Shown: positions 32,557 to 40,650 of the stretch, piece by piece
Layout: each line of letters begins with the position of its first letter
Numbering within the stretch: the first letter of the stretch is position 1
Notes under the pieces: model-generated
Database searches by the model: none
Told to the model about the DNA's origin: nothing
What the model saw: only the letters and a program-made list of their open reading frames with translations
Source: PALSA-612 sp963776375
Lineage (GTDB): Bacteria > Actinomycetota > Thermoleophilia > Gaiellales > Gaiellaceae
Direction of reading: 5' to 3'
NCBI GenBank assembly: GCA_963776375.1
Contig: CAVZMF010000005.1
Span: forward strand, 868,001-932,000
DNA: 64,000 nt
Translations under genes and position numbers: made by a program

Positions 32557-33552
32557 TCAGCGGACGGGGAAGAGCTCGCGCGGGTCGCGGCCGACCCCCA
32601 GGCCGATCGTCAGGCGGAGGCGGGCCTTGTGGCCGCTGAGCCAGCCGGCCGGGAGGGCGCCGCGGTCGATCAGGTCCGTCTCGCCGCCCGGCATCCGGTA
32701 CGTGCTCTCGAGGTTGGGACCGGCCGCGGTGCGCGAGGCGACGACGACCGGAATGCCGTCCGCGAGCGCGTCGTCCAGCGCGTCCAGCAGCGGGGGCGGC
32801 ACGTGGCCGCCTCCGGTGCCTTCGATCACGATCCCCGCCGGGTGCCGATCGACCGCTGCGCGTAGCAGTGTTTCCGTGACGCCCGCCGCGACCCGGACGA
32901 GCTCGACGTCGATCCCGTCGAGCGACTCCGGCATCCCCACGTGATCCTCCCAGGAAGGGCGCCACCAGACGTCGACTCGCCCCTCCACGACGCCGCCGAG
33001 CGGCCCGGCTCCCGGCGACGCCATCGTCGACACGCGACTCGTGTGCGACTTCGTGACGAAGCGGGCGGCGTGGAGGTCGTCGTTGAAGGCGACGATCGGG
33101 CCGAGGTCTGCCGTGAGCGGGCTGGCCGCCGCCCGGAAGGCGGAGATCAGGTTCGCCGGCCCGTCCGTCCCGGGCAATGTCGGGTTACGCATCGCCCCCG
33201 TGAGGACGATCGAGCTCCCGCGCGGCTGCATCAGCGCCAGCGCGTACGCCGTCTCCTCGATCGTGTCCGAGCCGTGCGTGATGACGACGCCGTCGCAGCC
33301 GTCGTCGCGTGCCTCGGAGATCGCTCGGGCCAGCTCGAGCATCTCGGTCAGCGTCACGGCGAAGCTGGCGATAGGCGGAAACTCCCGGACCTCGATCTCG
33401 GCGACCTCGGCCAGTTCGGGCACGCTCGCGACCAGATCGGCGCCGGAGAGCGACGGGGAGACCTCGACGGCGCCCGGCTGCCGCACGCTCGCGATCGTCC
33501 CGCCGAAGGCGAGGAAGCGGATTCGTTGCGCGTGGCCGCTTCTCTGGGACAA
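32557..33552 (-). CDS. L-asparaginase family protein
   Basis: 331 residues. Catalytic motifs: FGGTIAS near residue 16 (usual TGGTIAS) and VITHGSDTIEETAYAL near 90, with the Thr-Asp-Lys relay region at GAMRNPTLPGTDGPANL. The C-terminal substrate loop GTGGGHVPPP is present. It hydrolyses asparagine or a related amide, releasing ammonia. It diverges from the formamidase gene with 37 bp between starts. Fits a nitrogen-release role in this amide-rich neighbourhood. Confidence 0.87.
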   Translation of the reverse strand: MSQRSGHAQRIRFLAFGGTIASVRQPGAVEVSPSLSGADLVASVPELAEVAEIEVREFPPIASFAVTLTEMLELARAISEARDDGCDGVVITHGSDTIEETAYALALMQPRGSSIVLTGAMRNPTLPGTDGPANLISAFRAAASPLTADLGPIVAFNDDLHAARFVTKSHTSRVSTMASPGAGPLGGVVEGRVDVWWRPSWEDHVGMPESLDGIDVELVRVAAGVTETLLRAAVDRHPAGIVIEGTGGGHVPPPLLDALDDALADGIPVVVASRTAAGPNLESTYRMPGGETDLIDRGALPAGWLSGHKARLRLTIGLGVGRDPRELFPVR

Positions 33553-33563
33553 GGCGGCCGCGG

Positions 33564-33579
33564 ATTCTATGTGTAGATT
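33564..33579. promoter_or_regulatory. Divergent near-leaderless promoters, asparaginase and formamidase
   Basis: Minus-strand TAGAAT (33569-33564) is 11 bases before the asparaginase start; plus-strand TAGATT (33574-33579) is 10 bases before the formamidase ATG. No convincing -35 boxes are seen. The 37-bp gap leaves room only for very short leaders. Confidence 0.4.
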
Positions 33580-33589
33580 CAGCGTCGCA

Positions 33590-34510
33590 ATGCCGGTCGA
33601 GACAAGAGAGATCCGGACGACCGACTACAGCTACGTCTTCGGACGCTACGTCGAGCCGATCGCGACCGTTCGCCCGGGCGAGGTGCTGGACGTCTTCACC
33701 GAGGACGCCTTCGGCTCGCGCGTGCAGTCGGAGGCCGACCTGCCGACGAAGGTGCTGAACTTCCCCTTCGTCAACCCGCAGACCGGGCCGATCTACGTCG
33801 AGGGCGCGGAGCCCGGCGACACCCTCACGGTCGAGATCCTCGAGATCGAGCCGACCCGCGACTTCGTCGCCAGCGCCTTCATCCCCTACTTCGGAGGGCT
33901 GACCGCGACGCCGACGACCGCGCTCTTGCACGATCCGCTGCCCGAGCGTGTCTTCATCTACCCGCTGAAGGACGGCACGATCGAGCTGCCTCGCGGCGTC
34001 CGCATCCCGTACGAGCCGTTCCTCGGGACGATCGCGACCGCGCCCGAGGCGGAGGCAATCAGCACGCTCACTCCCGGCCCCTTCGGCGGAAACATGGACG
34101 TCGCCGACGTGTGCCCCGGCAACACCGTCTACCTGCCGGTGTGCGTCGAGGGCGCCTACTTCTTCACAGGCGACGCGCATGCCGCCCAGGGCGACGGCGA
34201 GCTCTGCGGCGTCGCCTGCGAGATGACCGCGCGGGTCCGCCTGCGGCTCGGGCTCGAGAAGGGGAAGACGATCGCCTGGCCGCGCATCGAGTCGGAGACG
34301 GAGCTGATGACGGTCGGCAGCGCCCGGCCGATGGAGGACGCCGCCCGGGTCGCGTGGACGGAGCTGATCGGCTGGCTCGTGGCGGACTACGGCATCGACC
34401 GCTGGGACGCGTACCAGCTGCTCACGCAGGCCGGGCGAATGCGCGTCGGCAACATGGTCGATCCGCAGTACTCGCTCGTGGCCAAGATCGCCAAGAGCTA
34501 CGTGGAGTGA
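33590..34510 (+). CDS. Acetamidase/formamidase family protein
   Basis: 306 residues from the ATG at 33590; the open frame extends further upstream but that part is antisense to the asparaginase gene. Family blocks: VNPQTGPIYVEGAEPGDTL near residue 60, FGGNMDVADVCPGNTVYLPV near 165 and the metal-site region FTGDAHAAQGDGELCGVACE near 190, where His and acidic residues bind zinc in the family. It releases ammonia from formamide or acetamide-like substrates, linking it with asparaginase and the amidases. Confidence 0.9.
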   Translation: MPVETREIRTTDYSYVFGRYVEPIATVRPGEVLDVFTEDAFGSRVQSEADLPTKVLNFPFVNPQTGPIYVEGAEPGDTLTVEILEIEPTRDFVASAFIPYFGGLTATPTTALLHDPLPERVFIYPLKDGTIELPRGVRIPYEPFLGTIATAPEAEAISTLTPGPFGGNMDVADVCPGNTVYLPVCVEGAYFFTGDAHAAQGDGELCGVACEMTARVRLRLGLEKGKTIAWPRIESETELMTVGSARPMEDAARVAWTELIGWLVADYGIDRWDAYQLLTQAGRMRVGNMVDPQYSLVAKIAKSYVE

Positions 34511-34526
34511 CTGCGGCTCTGCGCCG

Positions 34527-35117
34527 CTAGCCCGCGGCCGCATCGAGGCTCCGGCGCCATGCCTGCTGGTGCCGCACCCGGTACGAGCGTCCTTCGACGT
34601 CGAAATAGCGCCGCTCCGGGGCGAAGGCCCCGTGGAGCACGCCCATCATCCACATGTCGCCGCCCCGCGGCTCGAAGCCGTGGATGTCGTCGGGCGGCGG
34701 GGGCACGACACTGAAGTCCCCCGGGCGCAGGACGCGGTCCTCGACGACCTCCAGCTCGGCGTAGCCTTCGACGGAGCGGTCGTCGACCCGCCGGTATGCC
34801 TGGTAGTCGAGCTCGCCTGTGTACGTGCCCACGATCTCCCACGTGCCGTGGTCGTGCACGGGGATGCGGACGCCGGCCGGAAAGCCGGCCGTGAAGATCC
34901 CGATCTCGCCGTCCCAGTACAGCCAGCTGCCCGCGTCGCCGTGGTTCGACTCGCGCGGCAGCCCGATCTCGAGCAAGTCGTCCTCCTGCGCGAGCCGGGC
35001 GAGCAGCGCGATCAGCTCGTCCCTCGCCGCCGCGACGTCGCCCTCGTGCGCCTCGATCGCGGCGTAGAGGTCCCGGGCGCAGCGCCCGGGCGTGTAGCGA
35101 GTCGTCCGGCCGCTCAC
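34527..35117 (-). CDS. Cysteine-dioxygenase-like cupin
   Basis: 196 residues from a GTG overlapping the stop of the upstream M20 gene. The iron-binding cupin motif VHDHGTWEIVG near residue 85 and a later His in DDIHGFE are as in the cysteine dioxygenase family, which oxidises thiols with O2. GDFSVVPPPPDD is a proline-rich turn typical of that group. The substrate may be a thiol or an unrelated small molecule. It is the third gene of the minus-strand unit ligase, M20 hydrolase, cupin. Confidence 0.75.
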   Translation of the reverse strand: MSGRTTRYTPGRCARDLYAAIEAHEGDVAAARDELIALLARLAQEDDLLEIGLPRESNHGDAGSWLYWDGEIGIFTAGFPAGVRIPVHDHGTWEIVGTYTGELDYQAYRRVDDRSVEGYAELEVVEDRVLRPGDFSVVPPPPDDIHGFEPRGGDMWMMGVLHGAFAPERRYFDVEGRSYRVRHQQAWRRSLDAAAG

Positions 35118-36364
35118 GGCTCGTACGCCAGCCTGTGGAGAGCCGCGGTCAGGACCCGGATGCCGGTGACCGCGTCGCTGATCTCGGTGAACTCGGCAGG
35201 GGTGTGGCTCCGCCCGCCCTTGCTCGGGACGAACAGCATCGCCACTCGTGCGATCCTTGCCATGTTCTGCGTGTCGTGCCCGGCGCCGCTGTGCATGCGC
35301 CGGAAGCGAACGCCCTCGTCCGCTGCGGCTCGCTCGAGGACCCCGACGATCTCGGGATCGCACGGACAGGGTGGGAGGTCGAGCGGTGTCGTCCATGAGA
35401 CGCCCAGCCCTCGCCGCTCTGCGATCTCGCGCATCAGCTGCTCCTGACGGCCGTGCTGCTCGGCGAGCACGTCGCCGTGCGGGTGGCGGGAGTCGACGGT
35501 GAAGACGACGCGTTCCGGCACGGCCGCGGGCAGGTTGGGCTCGACGTGCATCCGCCCGACGGTGGTGACGGCCGGCGGACCGAGCTCCTGCGCGACCCCG
35601 ATGACCGCACTCACGATCTCCGCCGCGCCGGCCATCGCGTCCAGGCGTCCGGGCATGGGCCGGGCGCCCGCGTGGTCGGAACGGCCGGTGAGGGTGACGA
35701 CGTAGTGGCGGATGCCCGTGATGGCATCGACGACGCCGATGGGAATGCCCGCCTCCTCGAGCACTGGGCCTTGCTCGATGTGAAGCTCGATCCAGGCGTC
35801 GAGATCGTCCCGCCTCGCGTCCTCGATCCGGCCCGGGTCGAGGCCGACCGACCGCATCGCATCCGCGACGGGCATGCCCTCGAAGTCGCGGACGCTGTCC
35901 GGCTCGCCGGGAGCGATCGCGCCCGTGATCGCGCGGGAGCCCCAGAAGTTGGCGGCGTGGAAGCGGCTCGCCTCCTCCTCGCACAGCGAGACCGCCTCGA
36001 GCGTCCGGCGCGGGCTACCGTGCCGCTCGCGGAGGGTGCGGAGCGCGACGAGCGCCGCGACCACGCCGAGCGCGCCGTCGAACCGGCCGCCCGGCGTCTG
36101 CGAGTCGATGTGCGAGCCCGAGGCGATCACAGCGCCGCCGTCCGTCCCCGCGAGTCGCCCCCAGACGTTGCCGACGGCGTCCTCGCGCGGCTCGAGGCCG
36201 GCCTCGGTGTACCAGCCGGCGATGAGATCCTGCGCCGCGCGCCATTCGGGCGAGTAGGCCGTGCGCCAGACACCGGTCTCACCGTGCGCGCCGATCTGCG
36301 CCAGCTCGTGCAGGTACCGGGCGACGAGCTCGCCGGTGGCGTCGACGACTTCGCCGACCGGCAT
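35114..36364 (-). CDS. M20-family N-carbamoyl-L-amino-acid hydrolase / allantoate amidohydrolase
   Basis: 416 residues from the ATG at 36364, two bases after the ligase stop. Metal ligands: His and Asp in SGSHIDSQTPGGRFDGALG (about residues 80-97), the double Glu in LCEEEASRF (about 130), His in WIELHIEQGPVLE (about 195) and the late His in GGRSHTPAEF (about 385). The dimerisation-domain region GRSDHAGARPMPGRLDA matches the HyuC/AllC family. It cleaves the carbamoyl group from N-carbamoyl amino acids or hydrolyses allantoate, the step after hydantoin ring opening. Confidence 0.88.
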   Translation of the reverse strand: MPVGEVVDATGELVARYLHELAQIGAHGETGVWRTAYSPEWRAAQDLIAGWYTEAGLEPREDAVGNVWGRLAGTDGGAVIASGSHIDSQTPGGRFDGALGVVAALVALRTLRERHGSPRRTLEAVSLCEEEASRFHAANFWGSRAITGAIAPGEPDSVRDFEGMPVADAMRSVGLDPGRIEDARRDDLDAWIELHIEQGPVLEEAGIPIGVVDAITGIRHYVVTLTGRSDHAGARPMPGRLDAMAGAAEIVSAVIGVAQELGPPAVTTVGRMHVEPNLPAAVPERVVFTVDSRHPHGDVLAEQHGRQEQLMREIAERRGLGVSWTTPLDLPPCPCDPEIVGVLERAAADEGVRFRRMHSGAGHDTQNMARIARVAMLFVPSKGGRSHTPAEFTEISDAVTGIRVLTAALHRLAYEP

Positions 36365-36366
36365 CC

Positions 36367-38010
36367 TCAGGCCGTCCTCGTCGCTGCCACCGCGACGAGT
36401 CCCCGCTCGGCGATCTCTTGTTCGCGCATACGGAACTTCTGCACCTTGCCCGTGACGGTGAGCGGGAACGCGTCGACGAAGCGGATGTGGCGGGGCACCT
36501 TGTAGCGGGCGATCCGCCCCTCGCAGTAGCGCCGGATCCCCTCCTCGTCCAGCTCGGCGCCGTCGACGACCATCACCCAGGCGCAGACCTCCTCTCCGTA
36601 CCGCTCGTCCGGGATGCCGAAGACCTGCACGTCGGCGATCGCCGGGTGGGTGTACAGGAACTCCTCGATCTCGCGCGGGTAGATGTTCTCGCCGCCTCGG
36701 ATGATCATGTCCTTGCTGCGGCCGACGATGTTCACGTACCCCTCGTCGTCCATCACCGCCAGGTCGCCCGTATGCATCCAGCGGGCGGCGTCGATCACCT
36801 CCCGCGTCGCCTCCTCGTCCCCCCAGTAGCCGAGCATGACCGAGTAGCCGCGCGTGCACAGCTCCCCAGTCTCGCCGCGTGGGAGCGTGCGCCCGTCGGA
36901 CGGGTCGACGATCTTGACCTCGACGTGCGGGTGCACCTGGCCGACCGTGCCCACCTGCTTGTCGAGCGGGGTGCCGCGCTTCGTCTGCGCCGACACCGGC
37001 GACGTCTCGGTCATCCCGTAGCAGATCGTCACCTCGGTCATGTGCATCTCGCTCTGCACGCGTTTCATCACCTCGACGGGGCAGGGCGAGCCGGCCATGA
37101 TTCCCGTCCTGAGGCTGCCGAGGTCGAAGTCGCCGAACTCCGGCGCGTTCAGCTCGGCGATGAACATCGTGGGCACGCCGTAGAGCGACGTGCATCGTTC
37201 CCCCGCCACCGCCTCCAGCACGGCCAGCGGGTCGAACACCTCGCCGGGGACGACGATGCACGCGCCGTGCGTGACGATCGCGAGGTTGCCGAGCACCATT
37301 CCGAAGCAGTGGTAGAACGGCACCGGCAGGCAGACGCGGTCGGCCGGCGTGTAGCCGAGGGTCTCTCCGATGAAGAAGCCGTTGTTGACGATGTTGTGAT
37401 GCGAGAGCGTCGCGCCCTTCGGAAACCCGGTCGTGCCCGACGTGTACTGGATGTTGATCGGCTGGTCGAAGTCGAGCTCGGCCTCGCGGGCGCGGAGCGC
37501 GTCAACCGGAACGCTGTCGCCGTGGGCCAGCAGCTCTTCCCACGCCTCGCCGAGCAGGATCCGCTCGCGCAACGTGGGCGCGTCCACGCTCTGCAGGAGC
37601 TCGACGTAGTCGGCGTCCTTGAAGCCCTGCGCGAGCACGAGCACGGAGCAGCCCGACTGGCGCAGGGCGTACTCCAGCTCGTGCTGCCCGTACGACGGGT
37701 TGATGTTGACGAGGATCGCGCCGATCTTCGCGGTCGCGAGCTGGACAACGACCCATTCCGCGTTGTTCGGGGACCAGATCCCGACCCGGTCGCCGCGGTC
37801 GACGCCGAGCGCGAGCAGGCCGCGCGCGCAGCGTTCTACCTGCTCGTCGAGCGCGTCGTAGGTCCAGCGGATGCCCTGGCGGCAGGAGACGATCGCCTCG
37901 CGGTCGCCGTGCTCGGCGACGACGGCGTCCCACATCGCTCCGATCGTCTCGTCGCGGAGCGGCGTGTCAGAGAGGCCCTGCGAGTACGAGAGGCGCGTGG
38001 CGCCGGACAT
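36367..38010 (-). CDS. AMP-forming acyl-CoA synthetase
   Basis: 547 residues from the ATG at 38010; the open frame continues upstream but that part is antisense to the leuB-like gene. ANL-superfamily motifs: the P-loop-like YTSGTTGFPKGATLSHHN near 185, CYGMTETSPVS near 330, GELCTRGYSVMLGYW near 385, WMHTGDLAVMD and the C-terminal catalytic lysine in LTVTGKVQKF. Resembles medium-chain or general fatty-acyl-CoA synthetases. It would activate a carboxylic acid with ATP and CoA. It heads the minus-strand operon with the M20 hydrolase. Confidence 0.9.
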   Translation of the reverse strand: MSGATRLSYSQGLSDTPLRDETIGAMWDAVVAEHGDREAIVSCRQGIRWTYDALDEQVERCARGLLALGVDRGDRVGIWSPNNAEWVVVQLATAKIGAILVNINPSYGQHELEYALRQSGCSVLVLAQGFKDADYVELLQSVDAPTLRERILLGEAWEELLAHGDSVPVDALRAREAELDFDQPINIQYTSGTTGFPKGATLSHHNIVNNGFFIGETLGYTPADRVCLPVPFYHCFGMVLGNLAIVTHGACIVVPGEVFDPLAVLEAVAGERCTSLYGVPTMFIAELNAPEFGDFDLGSLRTGIMAGSPCPVEVMKRVQSEMHMTEVTICYGMTETSPVSAQTKRGTPLDKQVGTVGQVHPHVEVKIVDPSDGRTLPRGETGELCTRGYSVMLGYWGDEEATREVIDAARWMHTGDLAVMDDEGYVNIVGRSKDMIIRGGENIYPREIEEFLYTHPAIADVQVFGIPDERYGEEVCAWVMVVDGAELDEEGIRRYCEGRIARYKVPRHIRFVDAFPLTVTGKVQKFRMREQEIAERGLVAVAATRTA

Positions 38011-38058
38011 CGTGGCAAACGATATCCACGTCTTCAAGCGGCGGATTAGGATCCACCG

Positions 38059-39039
38059 ATGAAGGTCGCAATCCTTCCGGGCGACGGGATCGGTCCCGAG
38101 ATCATGCCCGCCGCCACACGTGCGCTTGCCGAGCTCGCGCCCGACCTCGAGCTGGTAGAGGCGCCCTTCGGCGCCGCCGCCATCCGCGGCTTCGGGACAC
38201 CGCTCCCGGACGAGACGCTCGACGTCTGCAAGGAGGCTTCTGCTGTCCTCAAAGGCCCGATCGGCGATCCCGAGTTCGACGCAGCCGACGTCCGCCCCGA
38301 GCAGGGCGTGTTCCTCCTGCGCTCGGAGCTCGGCGTCTACGCCAACCTCCGGCCCTCGCGGAACGGCGCCACGGATCTGCTCATCGTGCGCGAGCTCCTG
38401 GGCGGGATCTACTACGGCGCGCGCGGCGTCCGGGAGGACGGCACCGTGTACGACACCTGCGAGTACCGGCCCGACCAGGTCGAGCGGGTCGCCCGCCGCT
38501 CCTTCGAGCTGGCGCGACAGCGCCGCCGCAAGCTGACGTCGATCGACAAGGCGAACGTGCTCGAGACCTCGCGCATGTGGCGGCGCGTGGTGCGCGATCT
38601 GGCCCCGGACTATCCGGACGTCGAGCTGCAGGACATGCTGGTCGACAATGCCGCGATGCAGCTCGCGCGCGCGCCTGACCAGTTCGACGTCCTCGTAGCC
38701 GACAACATGTTCGGCGACATCCTCTCCGACCTGGCAGCGGCGGTGACGGGCGGACTCGGGCTCGCTCCCTCGGCCAGCGTCAGCGACGGTGCGGGTGGAT
38801 TGTTCGAGCCCGTGCACGGGTCGGCGCCGGACATCTCGGGGCGCGGCTGCGCCAACCCTGCGGCACTGCTGCGGTCGGCGGCGATGATGCTCGACCTCGC
38901 TTTCGACCGCCACGACGCGGCACGCGCGCTCGAGGACGCGGTCGACGAGACGATCGCGAGCACGCCGACGCCCGACATCGGCGGCAACGCCTCCACGGTC
39001 GAGTTCGCCGATGCCGTCCTGGCCGCGCTGGCGCGCTAG
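38059..39039 (+). CDS. Isopropylmalate/isocitrate-type beta-decarboxylating dehydrogenase
   Basis: 326 residues. LPGDGIGPEI at the start, RSELGVYANLRPSR for substrate carboxylate binding, LTSIDKANVLETSR (catalytic Lys), VADNMFGDILSDLAA (metal Asp residues) and EPVHGSAPDISG (NAD site) are all present. LeuB and tartrate or homoisocitrate dehydrogenases share these motifs. No other leucine-biosynthesis gene is nearby, so a catabolic 2-hydroxy-acid dehydrogenase is quite possible. TAGGAT at 38047-38052 lies seven bases before the ATG, which would make its mRNA nearly leaderless. Confidence 0.85.
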   Translation: MKVAILPGDGIGPEIMPAATRALAELAPDLELVEAPFGAAAIRGFGTPLPDETLDVCKEASAVLKGPIGDPEFDAADVRPEQGVFLLRSELGVYANLRPSRNGATDLLIVRELLGGIYYGARGVREDGTVYDTCEYRPDQVERVARRSFELARQRRRKLTSIDKANVLETSRMWRRVVRDLAPDYPDVELQDMLVDNAAMQLARAPDQFDVLVADNMFGDILSDLAAAVTGGLGLAPSASVSDGAGGLFEPVHGSAPDISGRGCANPAALLRSAAMMLDLAFDRHDAARALEDAVDETIASTPTPDIGGNASTVEFADAVLAALAR

Positions 39040-39051
39040 CGCGGCCCAGAG

Positions 39052-39816
39052 CTACTCCATCGCGACGCCGCCGTCGACGTTCAGCGTCTCGCCGGTCACG
39101 TACGCCGAGGCGTCGGAGAGCAGGTAGAGGATTGCGGCCGCGACCTCCTCGGTCGTCGCGACGCGGCCGAGCGGCACGGCGGCGAGACAGCGGCTCCATA
39201 CCTGTGGATCGCTTCGTAGCGACTCCAGCCGTCGCGTGTCGGTGAGCCCGGGGTTGACCGAGTTCACGCGCACGCCGAGCGGGGCCAGCTCCCGCGCGAT
39301 CGCCTTCGTGAGGCCGTTCACGCCTGCCTTGGCGCCCGCGTAAGCCGTCTTGCCGAGAAAGCCACCGCCGCGCTTGCCGGCGACCGAGGCGACGTTGACG
39401 ATCCGACCGTCGCCGCGTTCGACCATCCCGGGTGCGAGCAGCCGACAGGTGATGAACGTGCTGCGGACGTGCGACCGGAGCGTCTCGTCCCACTCGTCGC
39501 GTCCGAGCTCGAGAAACGAGCTGCCGGCCGTGTTCCCGGCAGCGTTGACGAGAAGCGATACCGGGCCGAGAATGGGCACGAGCGCGCTCAGCGCCTCCCA
39601 GTCGGCTGCGTCGAGAGCGTGGACTGATGCGGCCGCGCCGGCATCCTCGACCTCCGACGCCGCGACCTCGAGTCCGTCGCCGTCGAGGTCGAGCAGGTGG
39701 ACGGCCCGGGCACCGCGCTCGCCGAGGAGACGGGCGGTGGCCCGGCCGATTCCTGCGGCGGCCCCGGTGACGAGCGCGACACGGCCGTCGAGGCGCAGCC
39801 GGTCCGAGAGCGTCAC
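39052..39816 (-). CDS. Short-chain dehydrogenase/reductase (copy 1 of a tandem pair)
   Basis: 254 residues from a GTG that overlaps the stop of the next SDR gene (GTGA at 39816-39813). Rossmann motif VTGAAAGIGRATA near residue 18, NAAGN near 90, catalytic Ser in VNVASVAGKRGGGF and YAGAK with the Tyr-x-x-x-Lys pair, then NSVNPGLTDT. NAD(P)-dependent oxidation of a secondary alcohol. Much of its wording (ASVAGKRGGGFLG, AYVTGETLNVDGGV) is shared with the neighbouring SDR, so they arose by duplication. Next to the B12 mutase, (S)- and (R)-3-hydroxybutyryl-CoA dehydrogenase roles are plausible. Confidence 0.88.
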   Translation of the reverse strand: MTLSDRLRLDGRVALVTGAAAGIGRATARLLGERGARAVHLLDLDGDGLEVAASEVEDAGAAASVHALDAADWEALSALVPILGPVSLLVNAAGNTAGSSFLELGRDEWDETLRSHVRSTFITCRLLAPGMVERGDGRIVNVASVAGKRGGGFLGKTAYAGAKAGVNGLTKAIARELAPLGVRVNSVNPGLTDTRRLESLRSDPQVWSRCLAAVPLGRVATTEEVAAAILYLLSDASAYVTGETLNVDGGVAME

Positions 39817-40577
39817 TCCATCATCACCCCGCCGTCGAGGTTGACCGTCTCGCCGGTGACGTAGCCGGCCAGGTCTGTGCAGAGAAAGCACACCGCGTCG
39901 GCCACGTCCTGGATCACGCCGCGCCGGGCAAGCGGGATCGTCGCTAGCACGCGCGCCAGCAGCTCTTCGTCCTCTCGCAGCACCTTCGTCATCTCGGTGT
40001 CCATCGCCCCGGGCGCAACGGCGTTGACGGTGATGCCGTGCGGTGCGAGCTCGCGCGCCAGTGCCTTCGTGAAGCCGATCACGGCGGCCTTCGCAGTCGC
40101 GTACGAGCTCCGGCCGAGGAAGCCGCCGCCCCGCTTGCCGGCGATCGACGAGATGTTGACGATGCGGCCGAAGCGCCGCCCGACCATGCCCGGGACGACC
40201 GCGCGGCAGCAGCTCCACAGGCTCGTGTAGTCGACGGCGAGCACGCGGTCGAACTCGTCGACGGTCGTCTCCAGGAAGGGCGTCATCGAGACGATGCCGG
40301 CGTTGTTGACCAGGAGGTCGACGTCTCCGAGCTGCTCGCGGACGGTCGCAAAGGCACGCTGCACGGCATCGTCGTCGGCCACGTCGCAGGCGACCGCGAT
40401 CGCCTGCGCGCCCTCGGCGGTGATGCGGGCGGCGCAGCGCTCAGCCGCGTCCGCGTCGACGTCGAGAATCGCGACGGACGCGCCGAGCCAGGCGAGCTCG
40501 AGCGCCGTCTGCTCTCCGAAGCCCCGGCCGGCTCCAGTCACGGCGGCGCAGCGCCCCGCGAGCGTCTCGACCGGCAT
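39813..40577 (-). CDS. Short-chain dehydrogenase/reductase (copy 2 of a tandem pair)
   Basis: 254 residues, same length as copy 1. Rossmann loop VTGAGRGFGEQTA, LVNNAGIVS, catalytic SSIAGKRGGGFLGRSSYATAK split over Ser, Tyr and Lys, then NAVAPGAMDTEM and VTGETVNLDGGVMME. It lies divergent to the mutase gene across the 73-bp region with operator site 5 and is transcribed ahead of copy 1. A dehydrogenase for the 3-hydroxyacyl-CoA product of the mutase is a reasonable guess. Confidence 0.88.
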   Translation of the reverse strand: MPVETLAGRCAAVTGAGRGFGEQTALELAWLGASVAILDVDADAAERCAARITAEGAQAIAVACDVADDDAVQRAFATVREQLGDVDLLVNNAGIVSMTPFLETTVDEFDRVLAVDYTSLWSCCRAVVPGMVGRRFGRIVNISSIAGKRGGGFLGRSSYATAKAAVIGFTKALARELAPHGITVNAVAPGAMDTEMTKVLREDEELLARVLATIPLARRGVIQDVADAVCFLCTDLAGYVTGETVNLDGGVMME

Positions 40578-40611
40578 GCGCGGATCAAATCAGAGCGGTC
40601 CGCGATGCGCC

Positions 40612-40641
40612 TTGACGACGATTTGGTCAGACCAATACGAT
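40612..40641 (+). promoter_or_regulatory. Promoter of the B12 mutase operon with embedded operator
   Basis: TTGACG (40612-40617) and TACGAT (40636-40641) are 18 bp apart. Transcription would begin about 40648, just before the GTG start at 40651, so the message is nearly leaderless. Operator site 5 is between the two boxes. Confidence 0.55.
40623..40635. promoter_or_regulatory. GntR/FadR-type operator, site 5 (perfect palindrome)
   Basis: TTGGTCAGACCAA, a perfect 13-bp palindrome centred on 40629 and the closest match to known LldR-type sites. It lies between the -35 and -10 of the mutase promoter and in the gap shared with the divergent SDR genes. Confidence 0.75.
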
Positions 40642-40650
40642 CCTCGCGTC

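Noticed and set aside
38059..39039. Firm LeuB (leucine biosynthesis) assignment
   Set aside because: All motifs are shared by several beta-decarboxylating dehydrogenases and no leuA, leuC or leuD is nearby.
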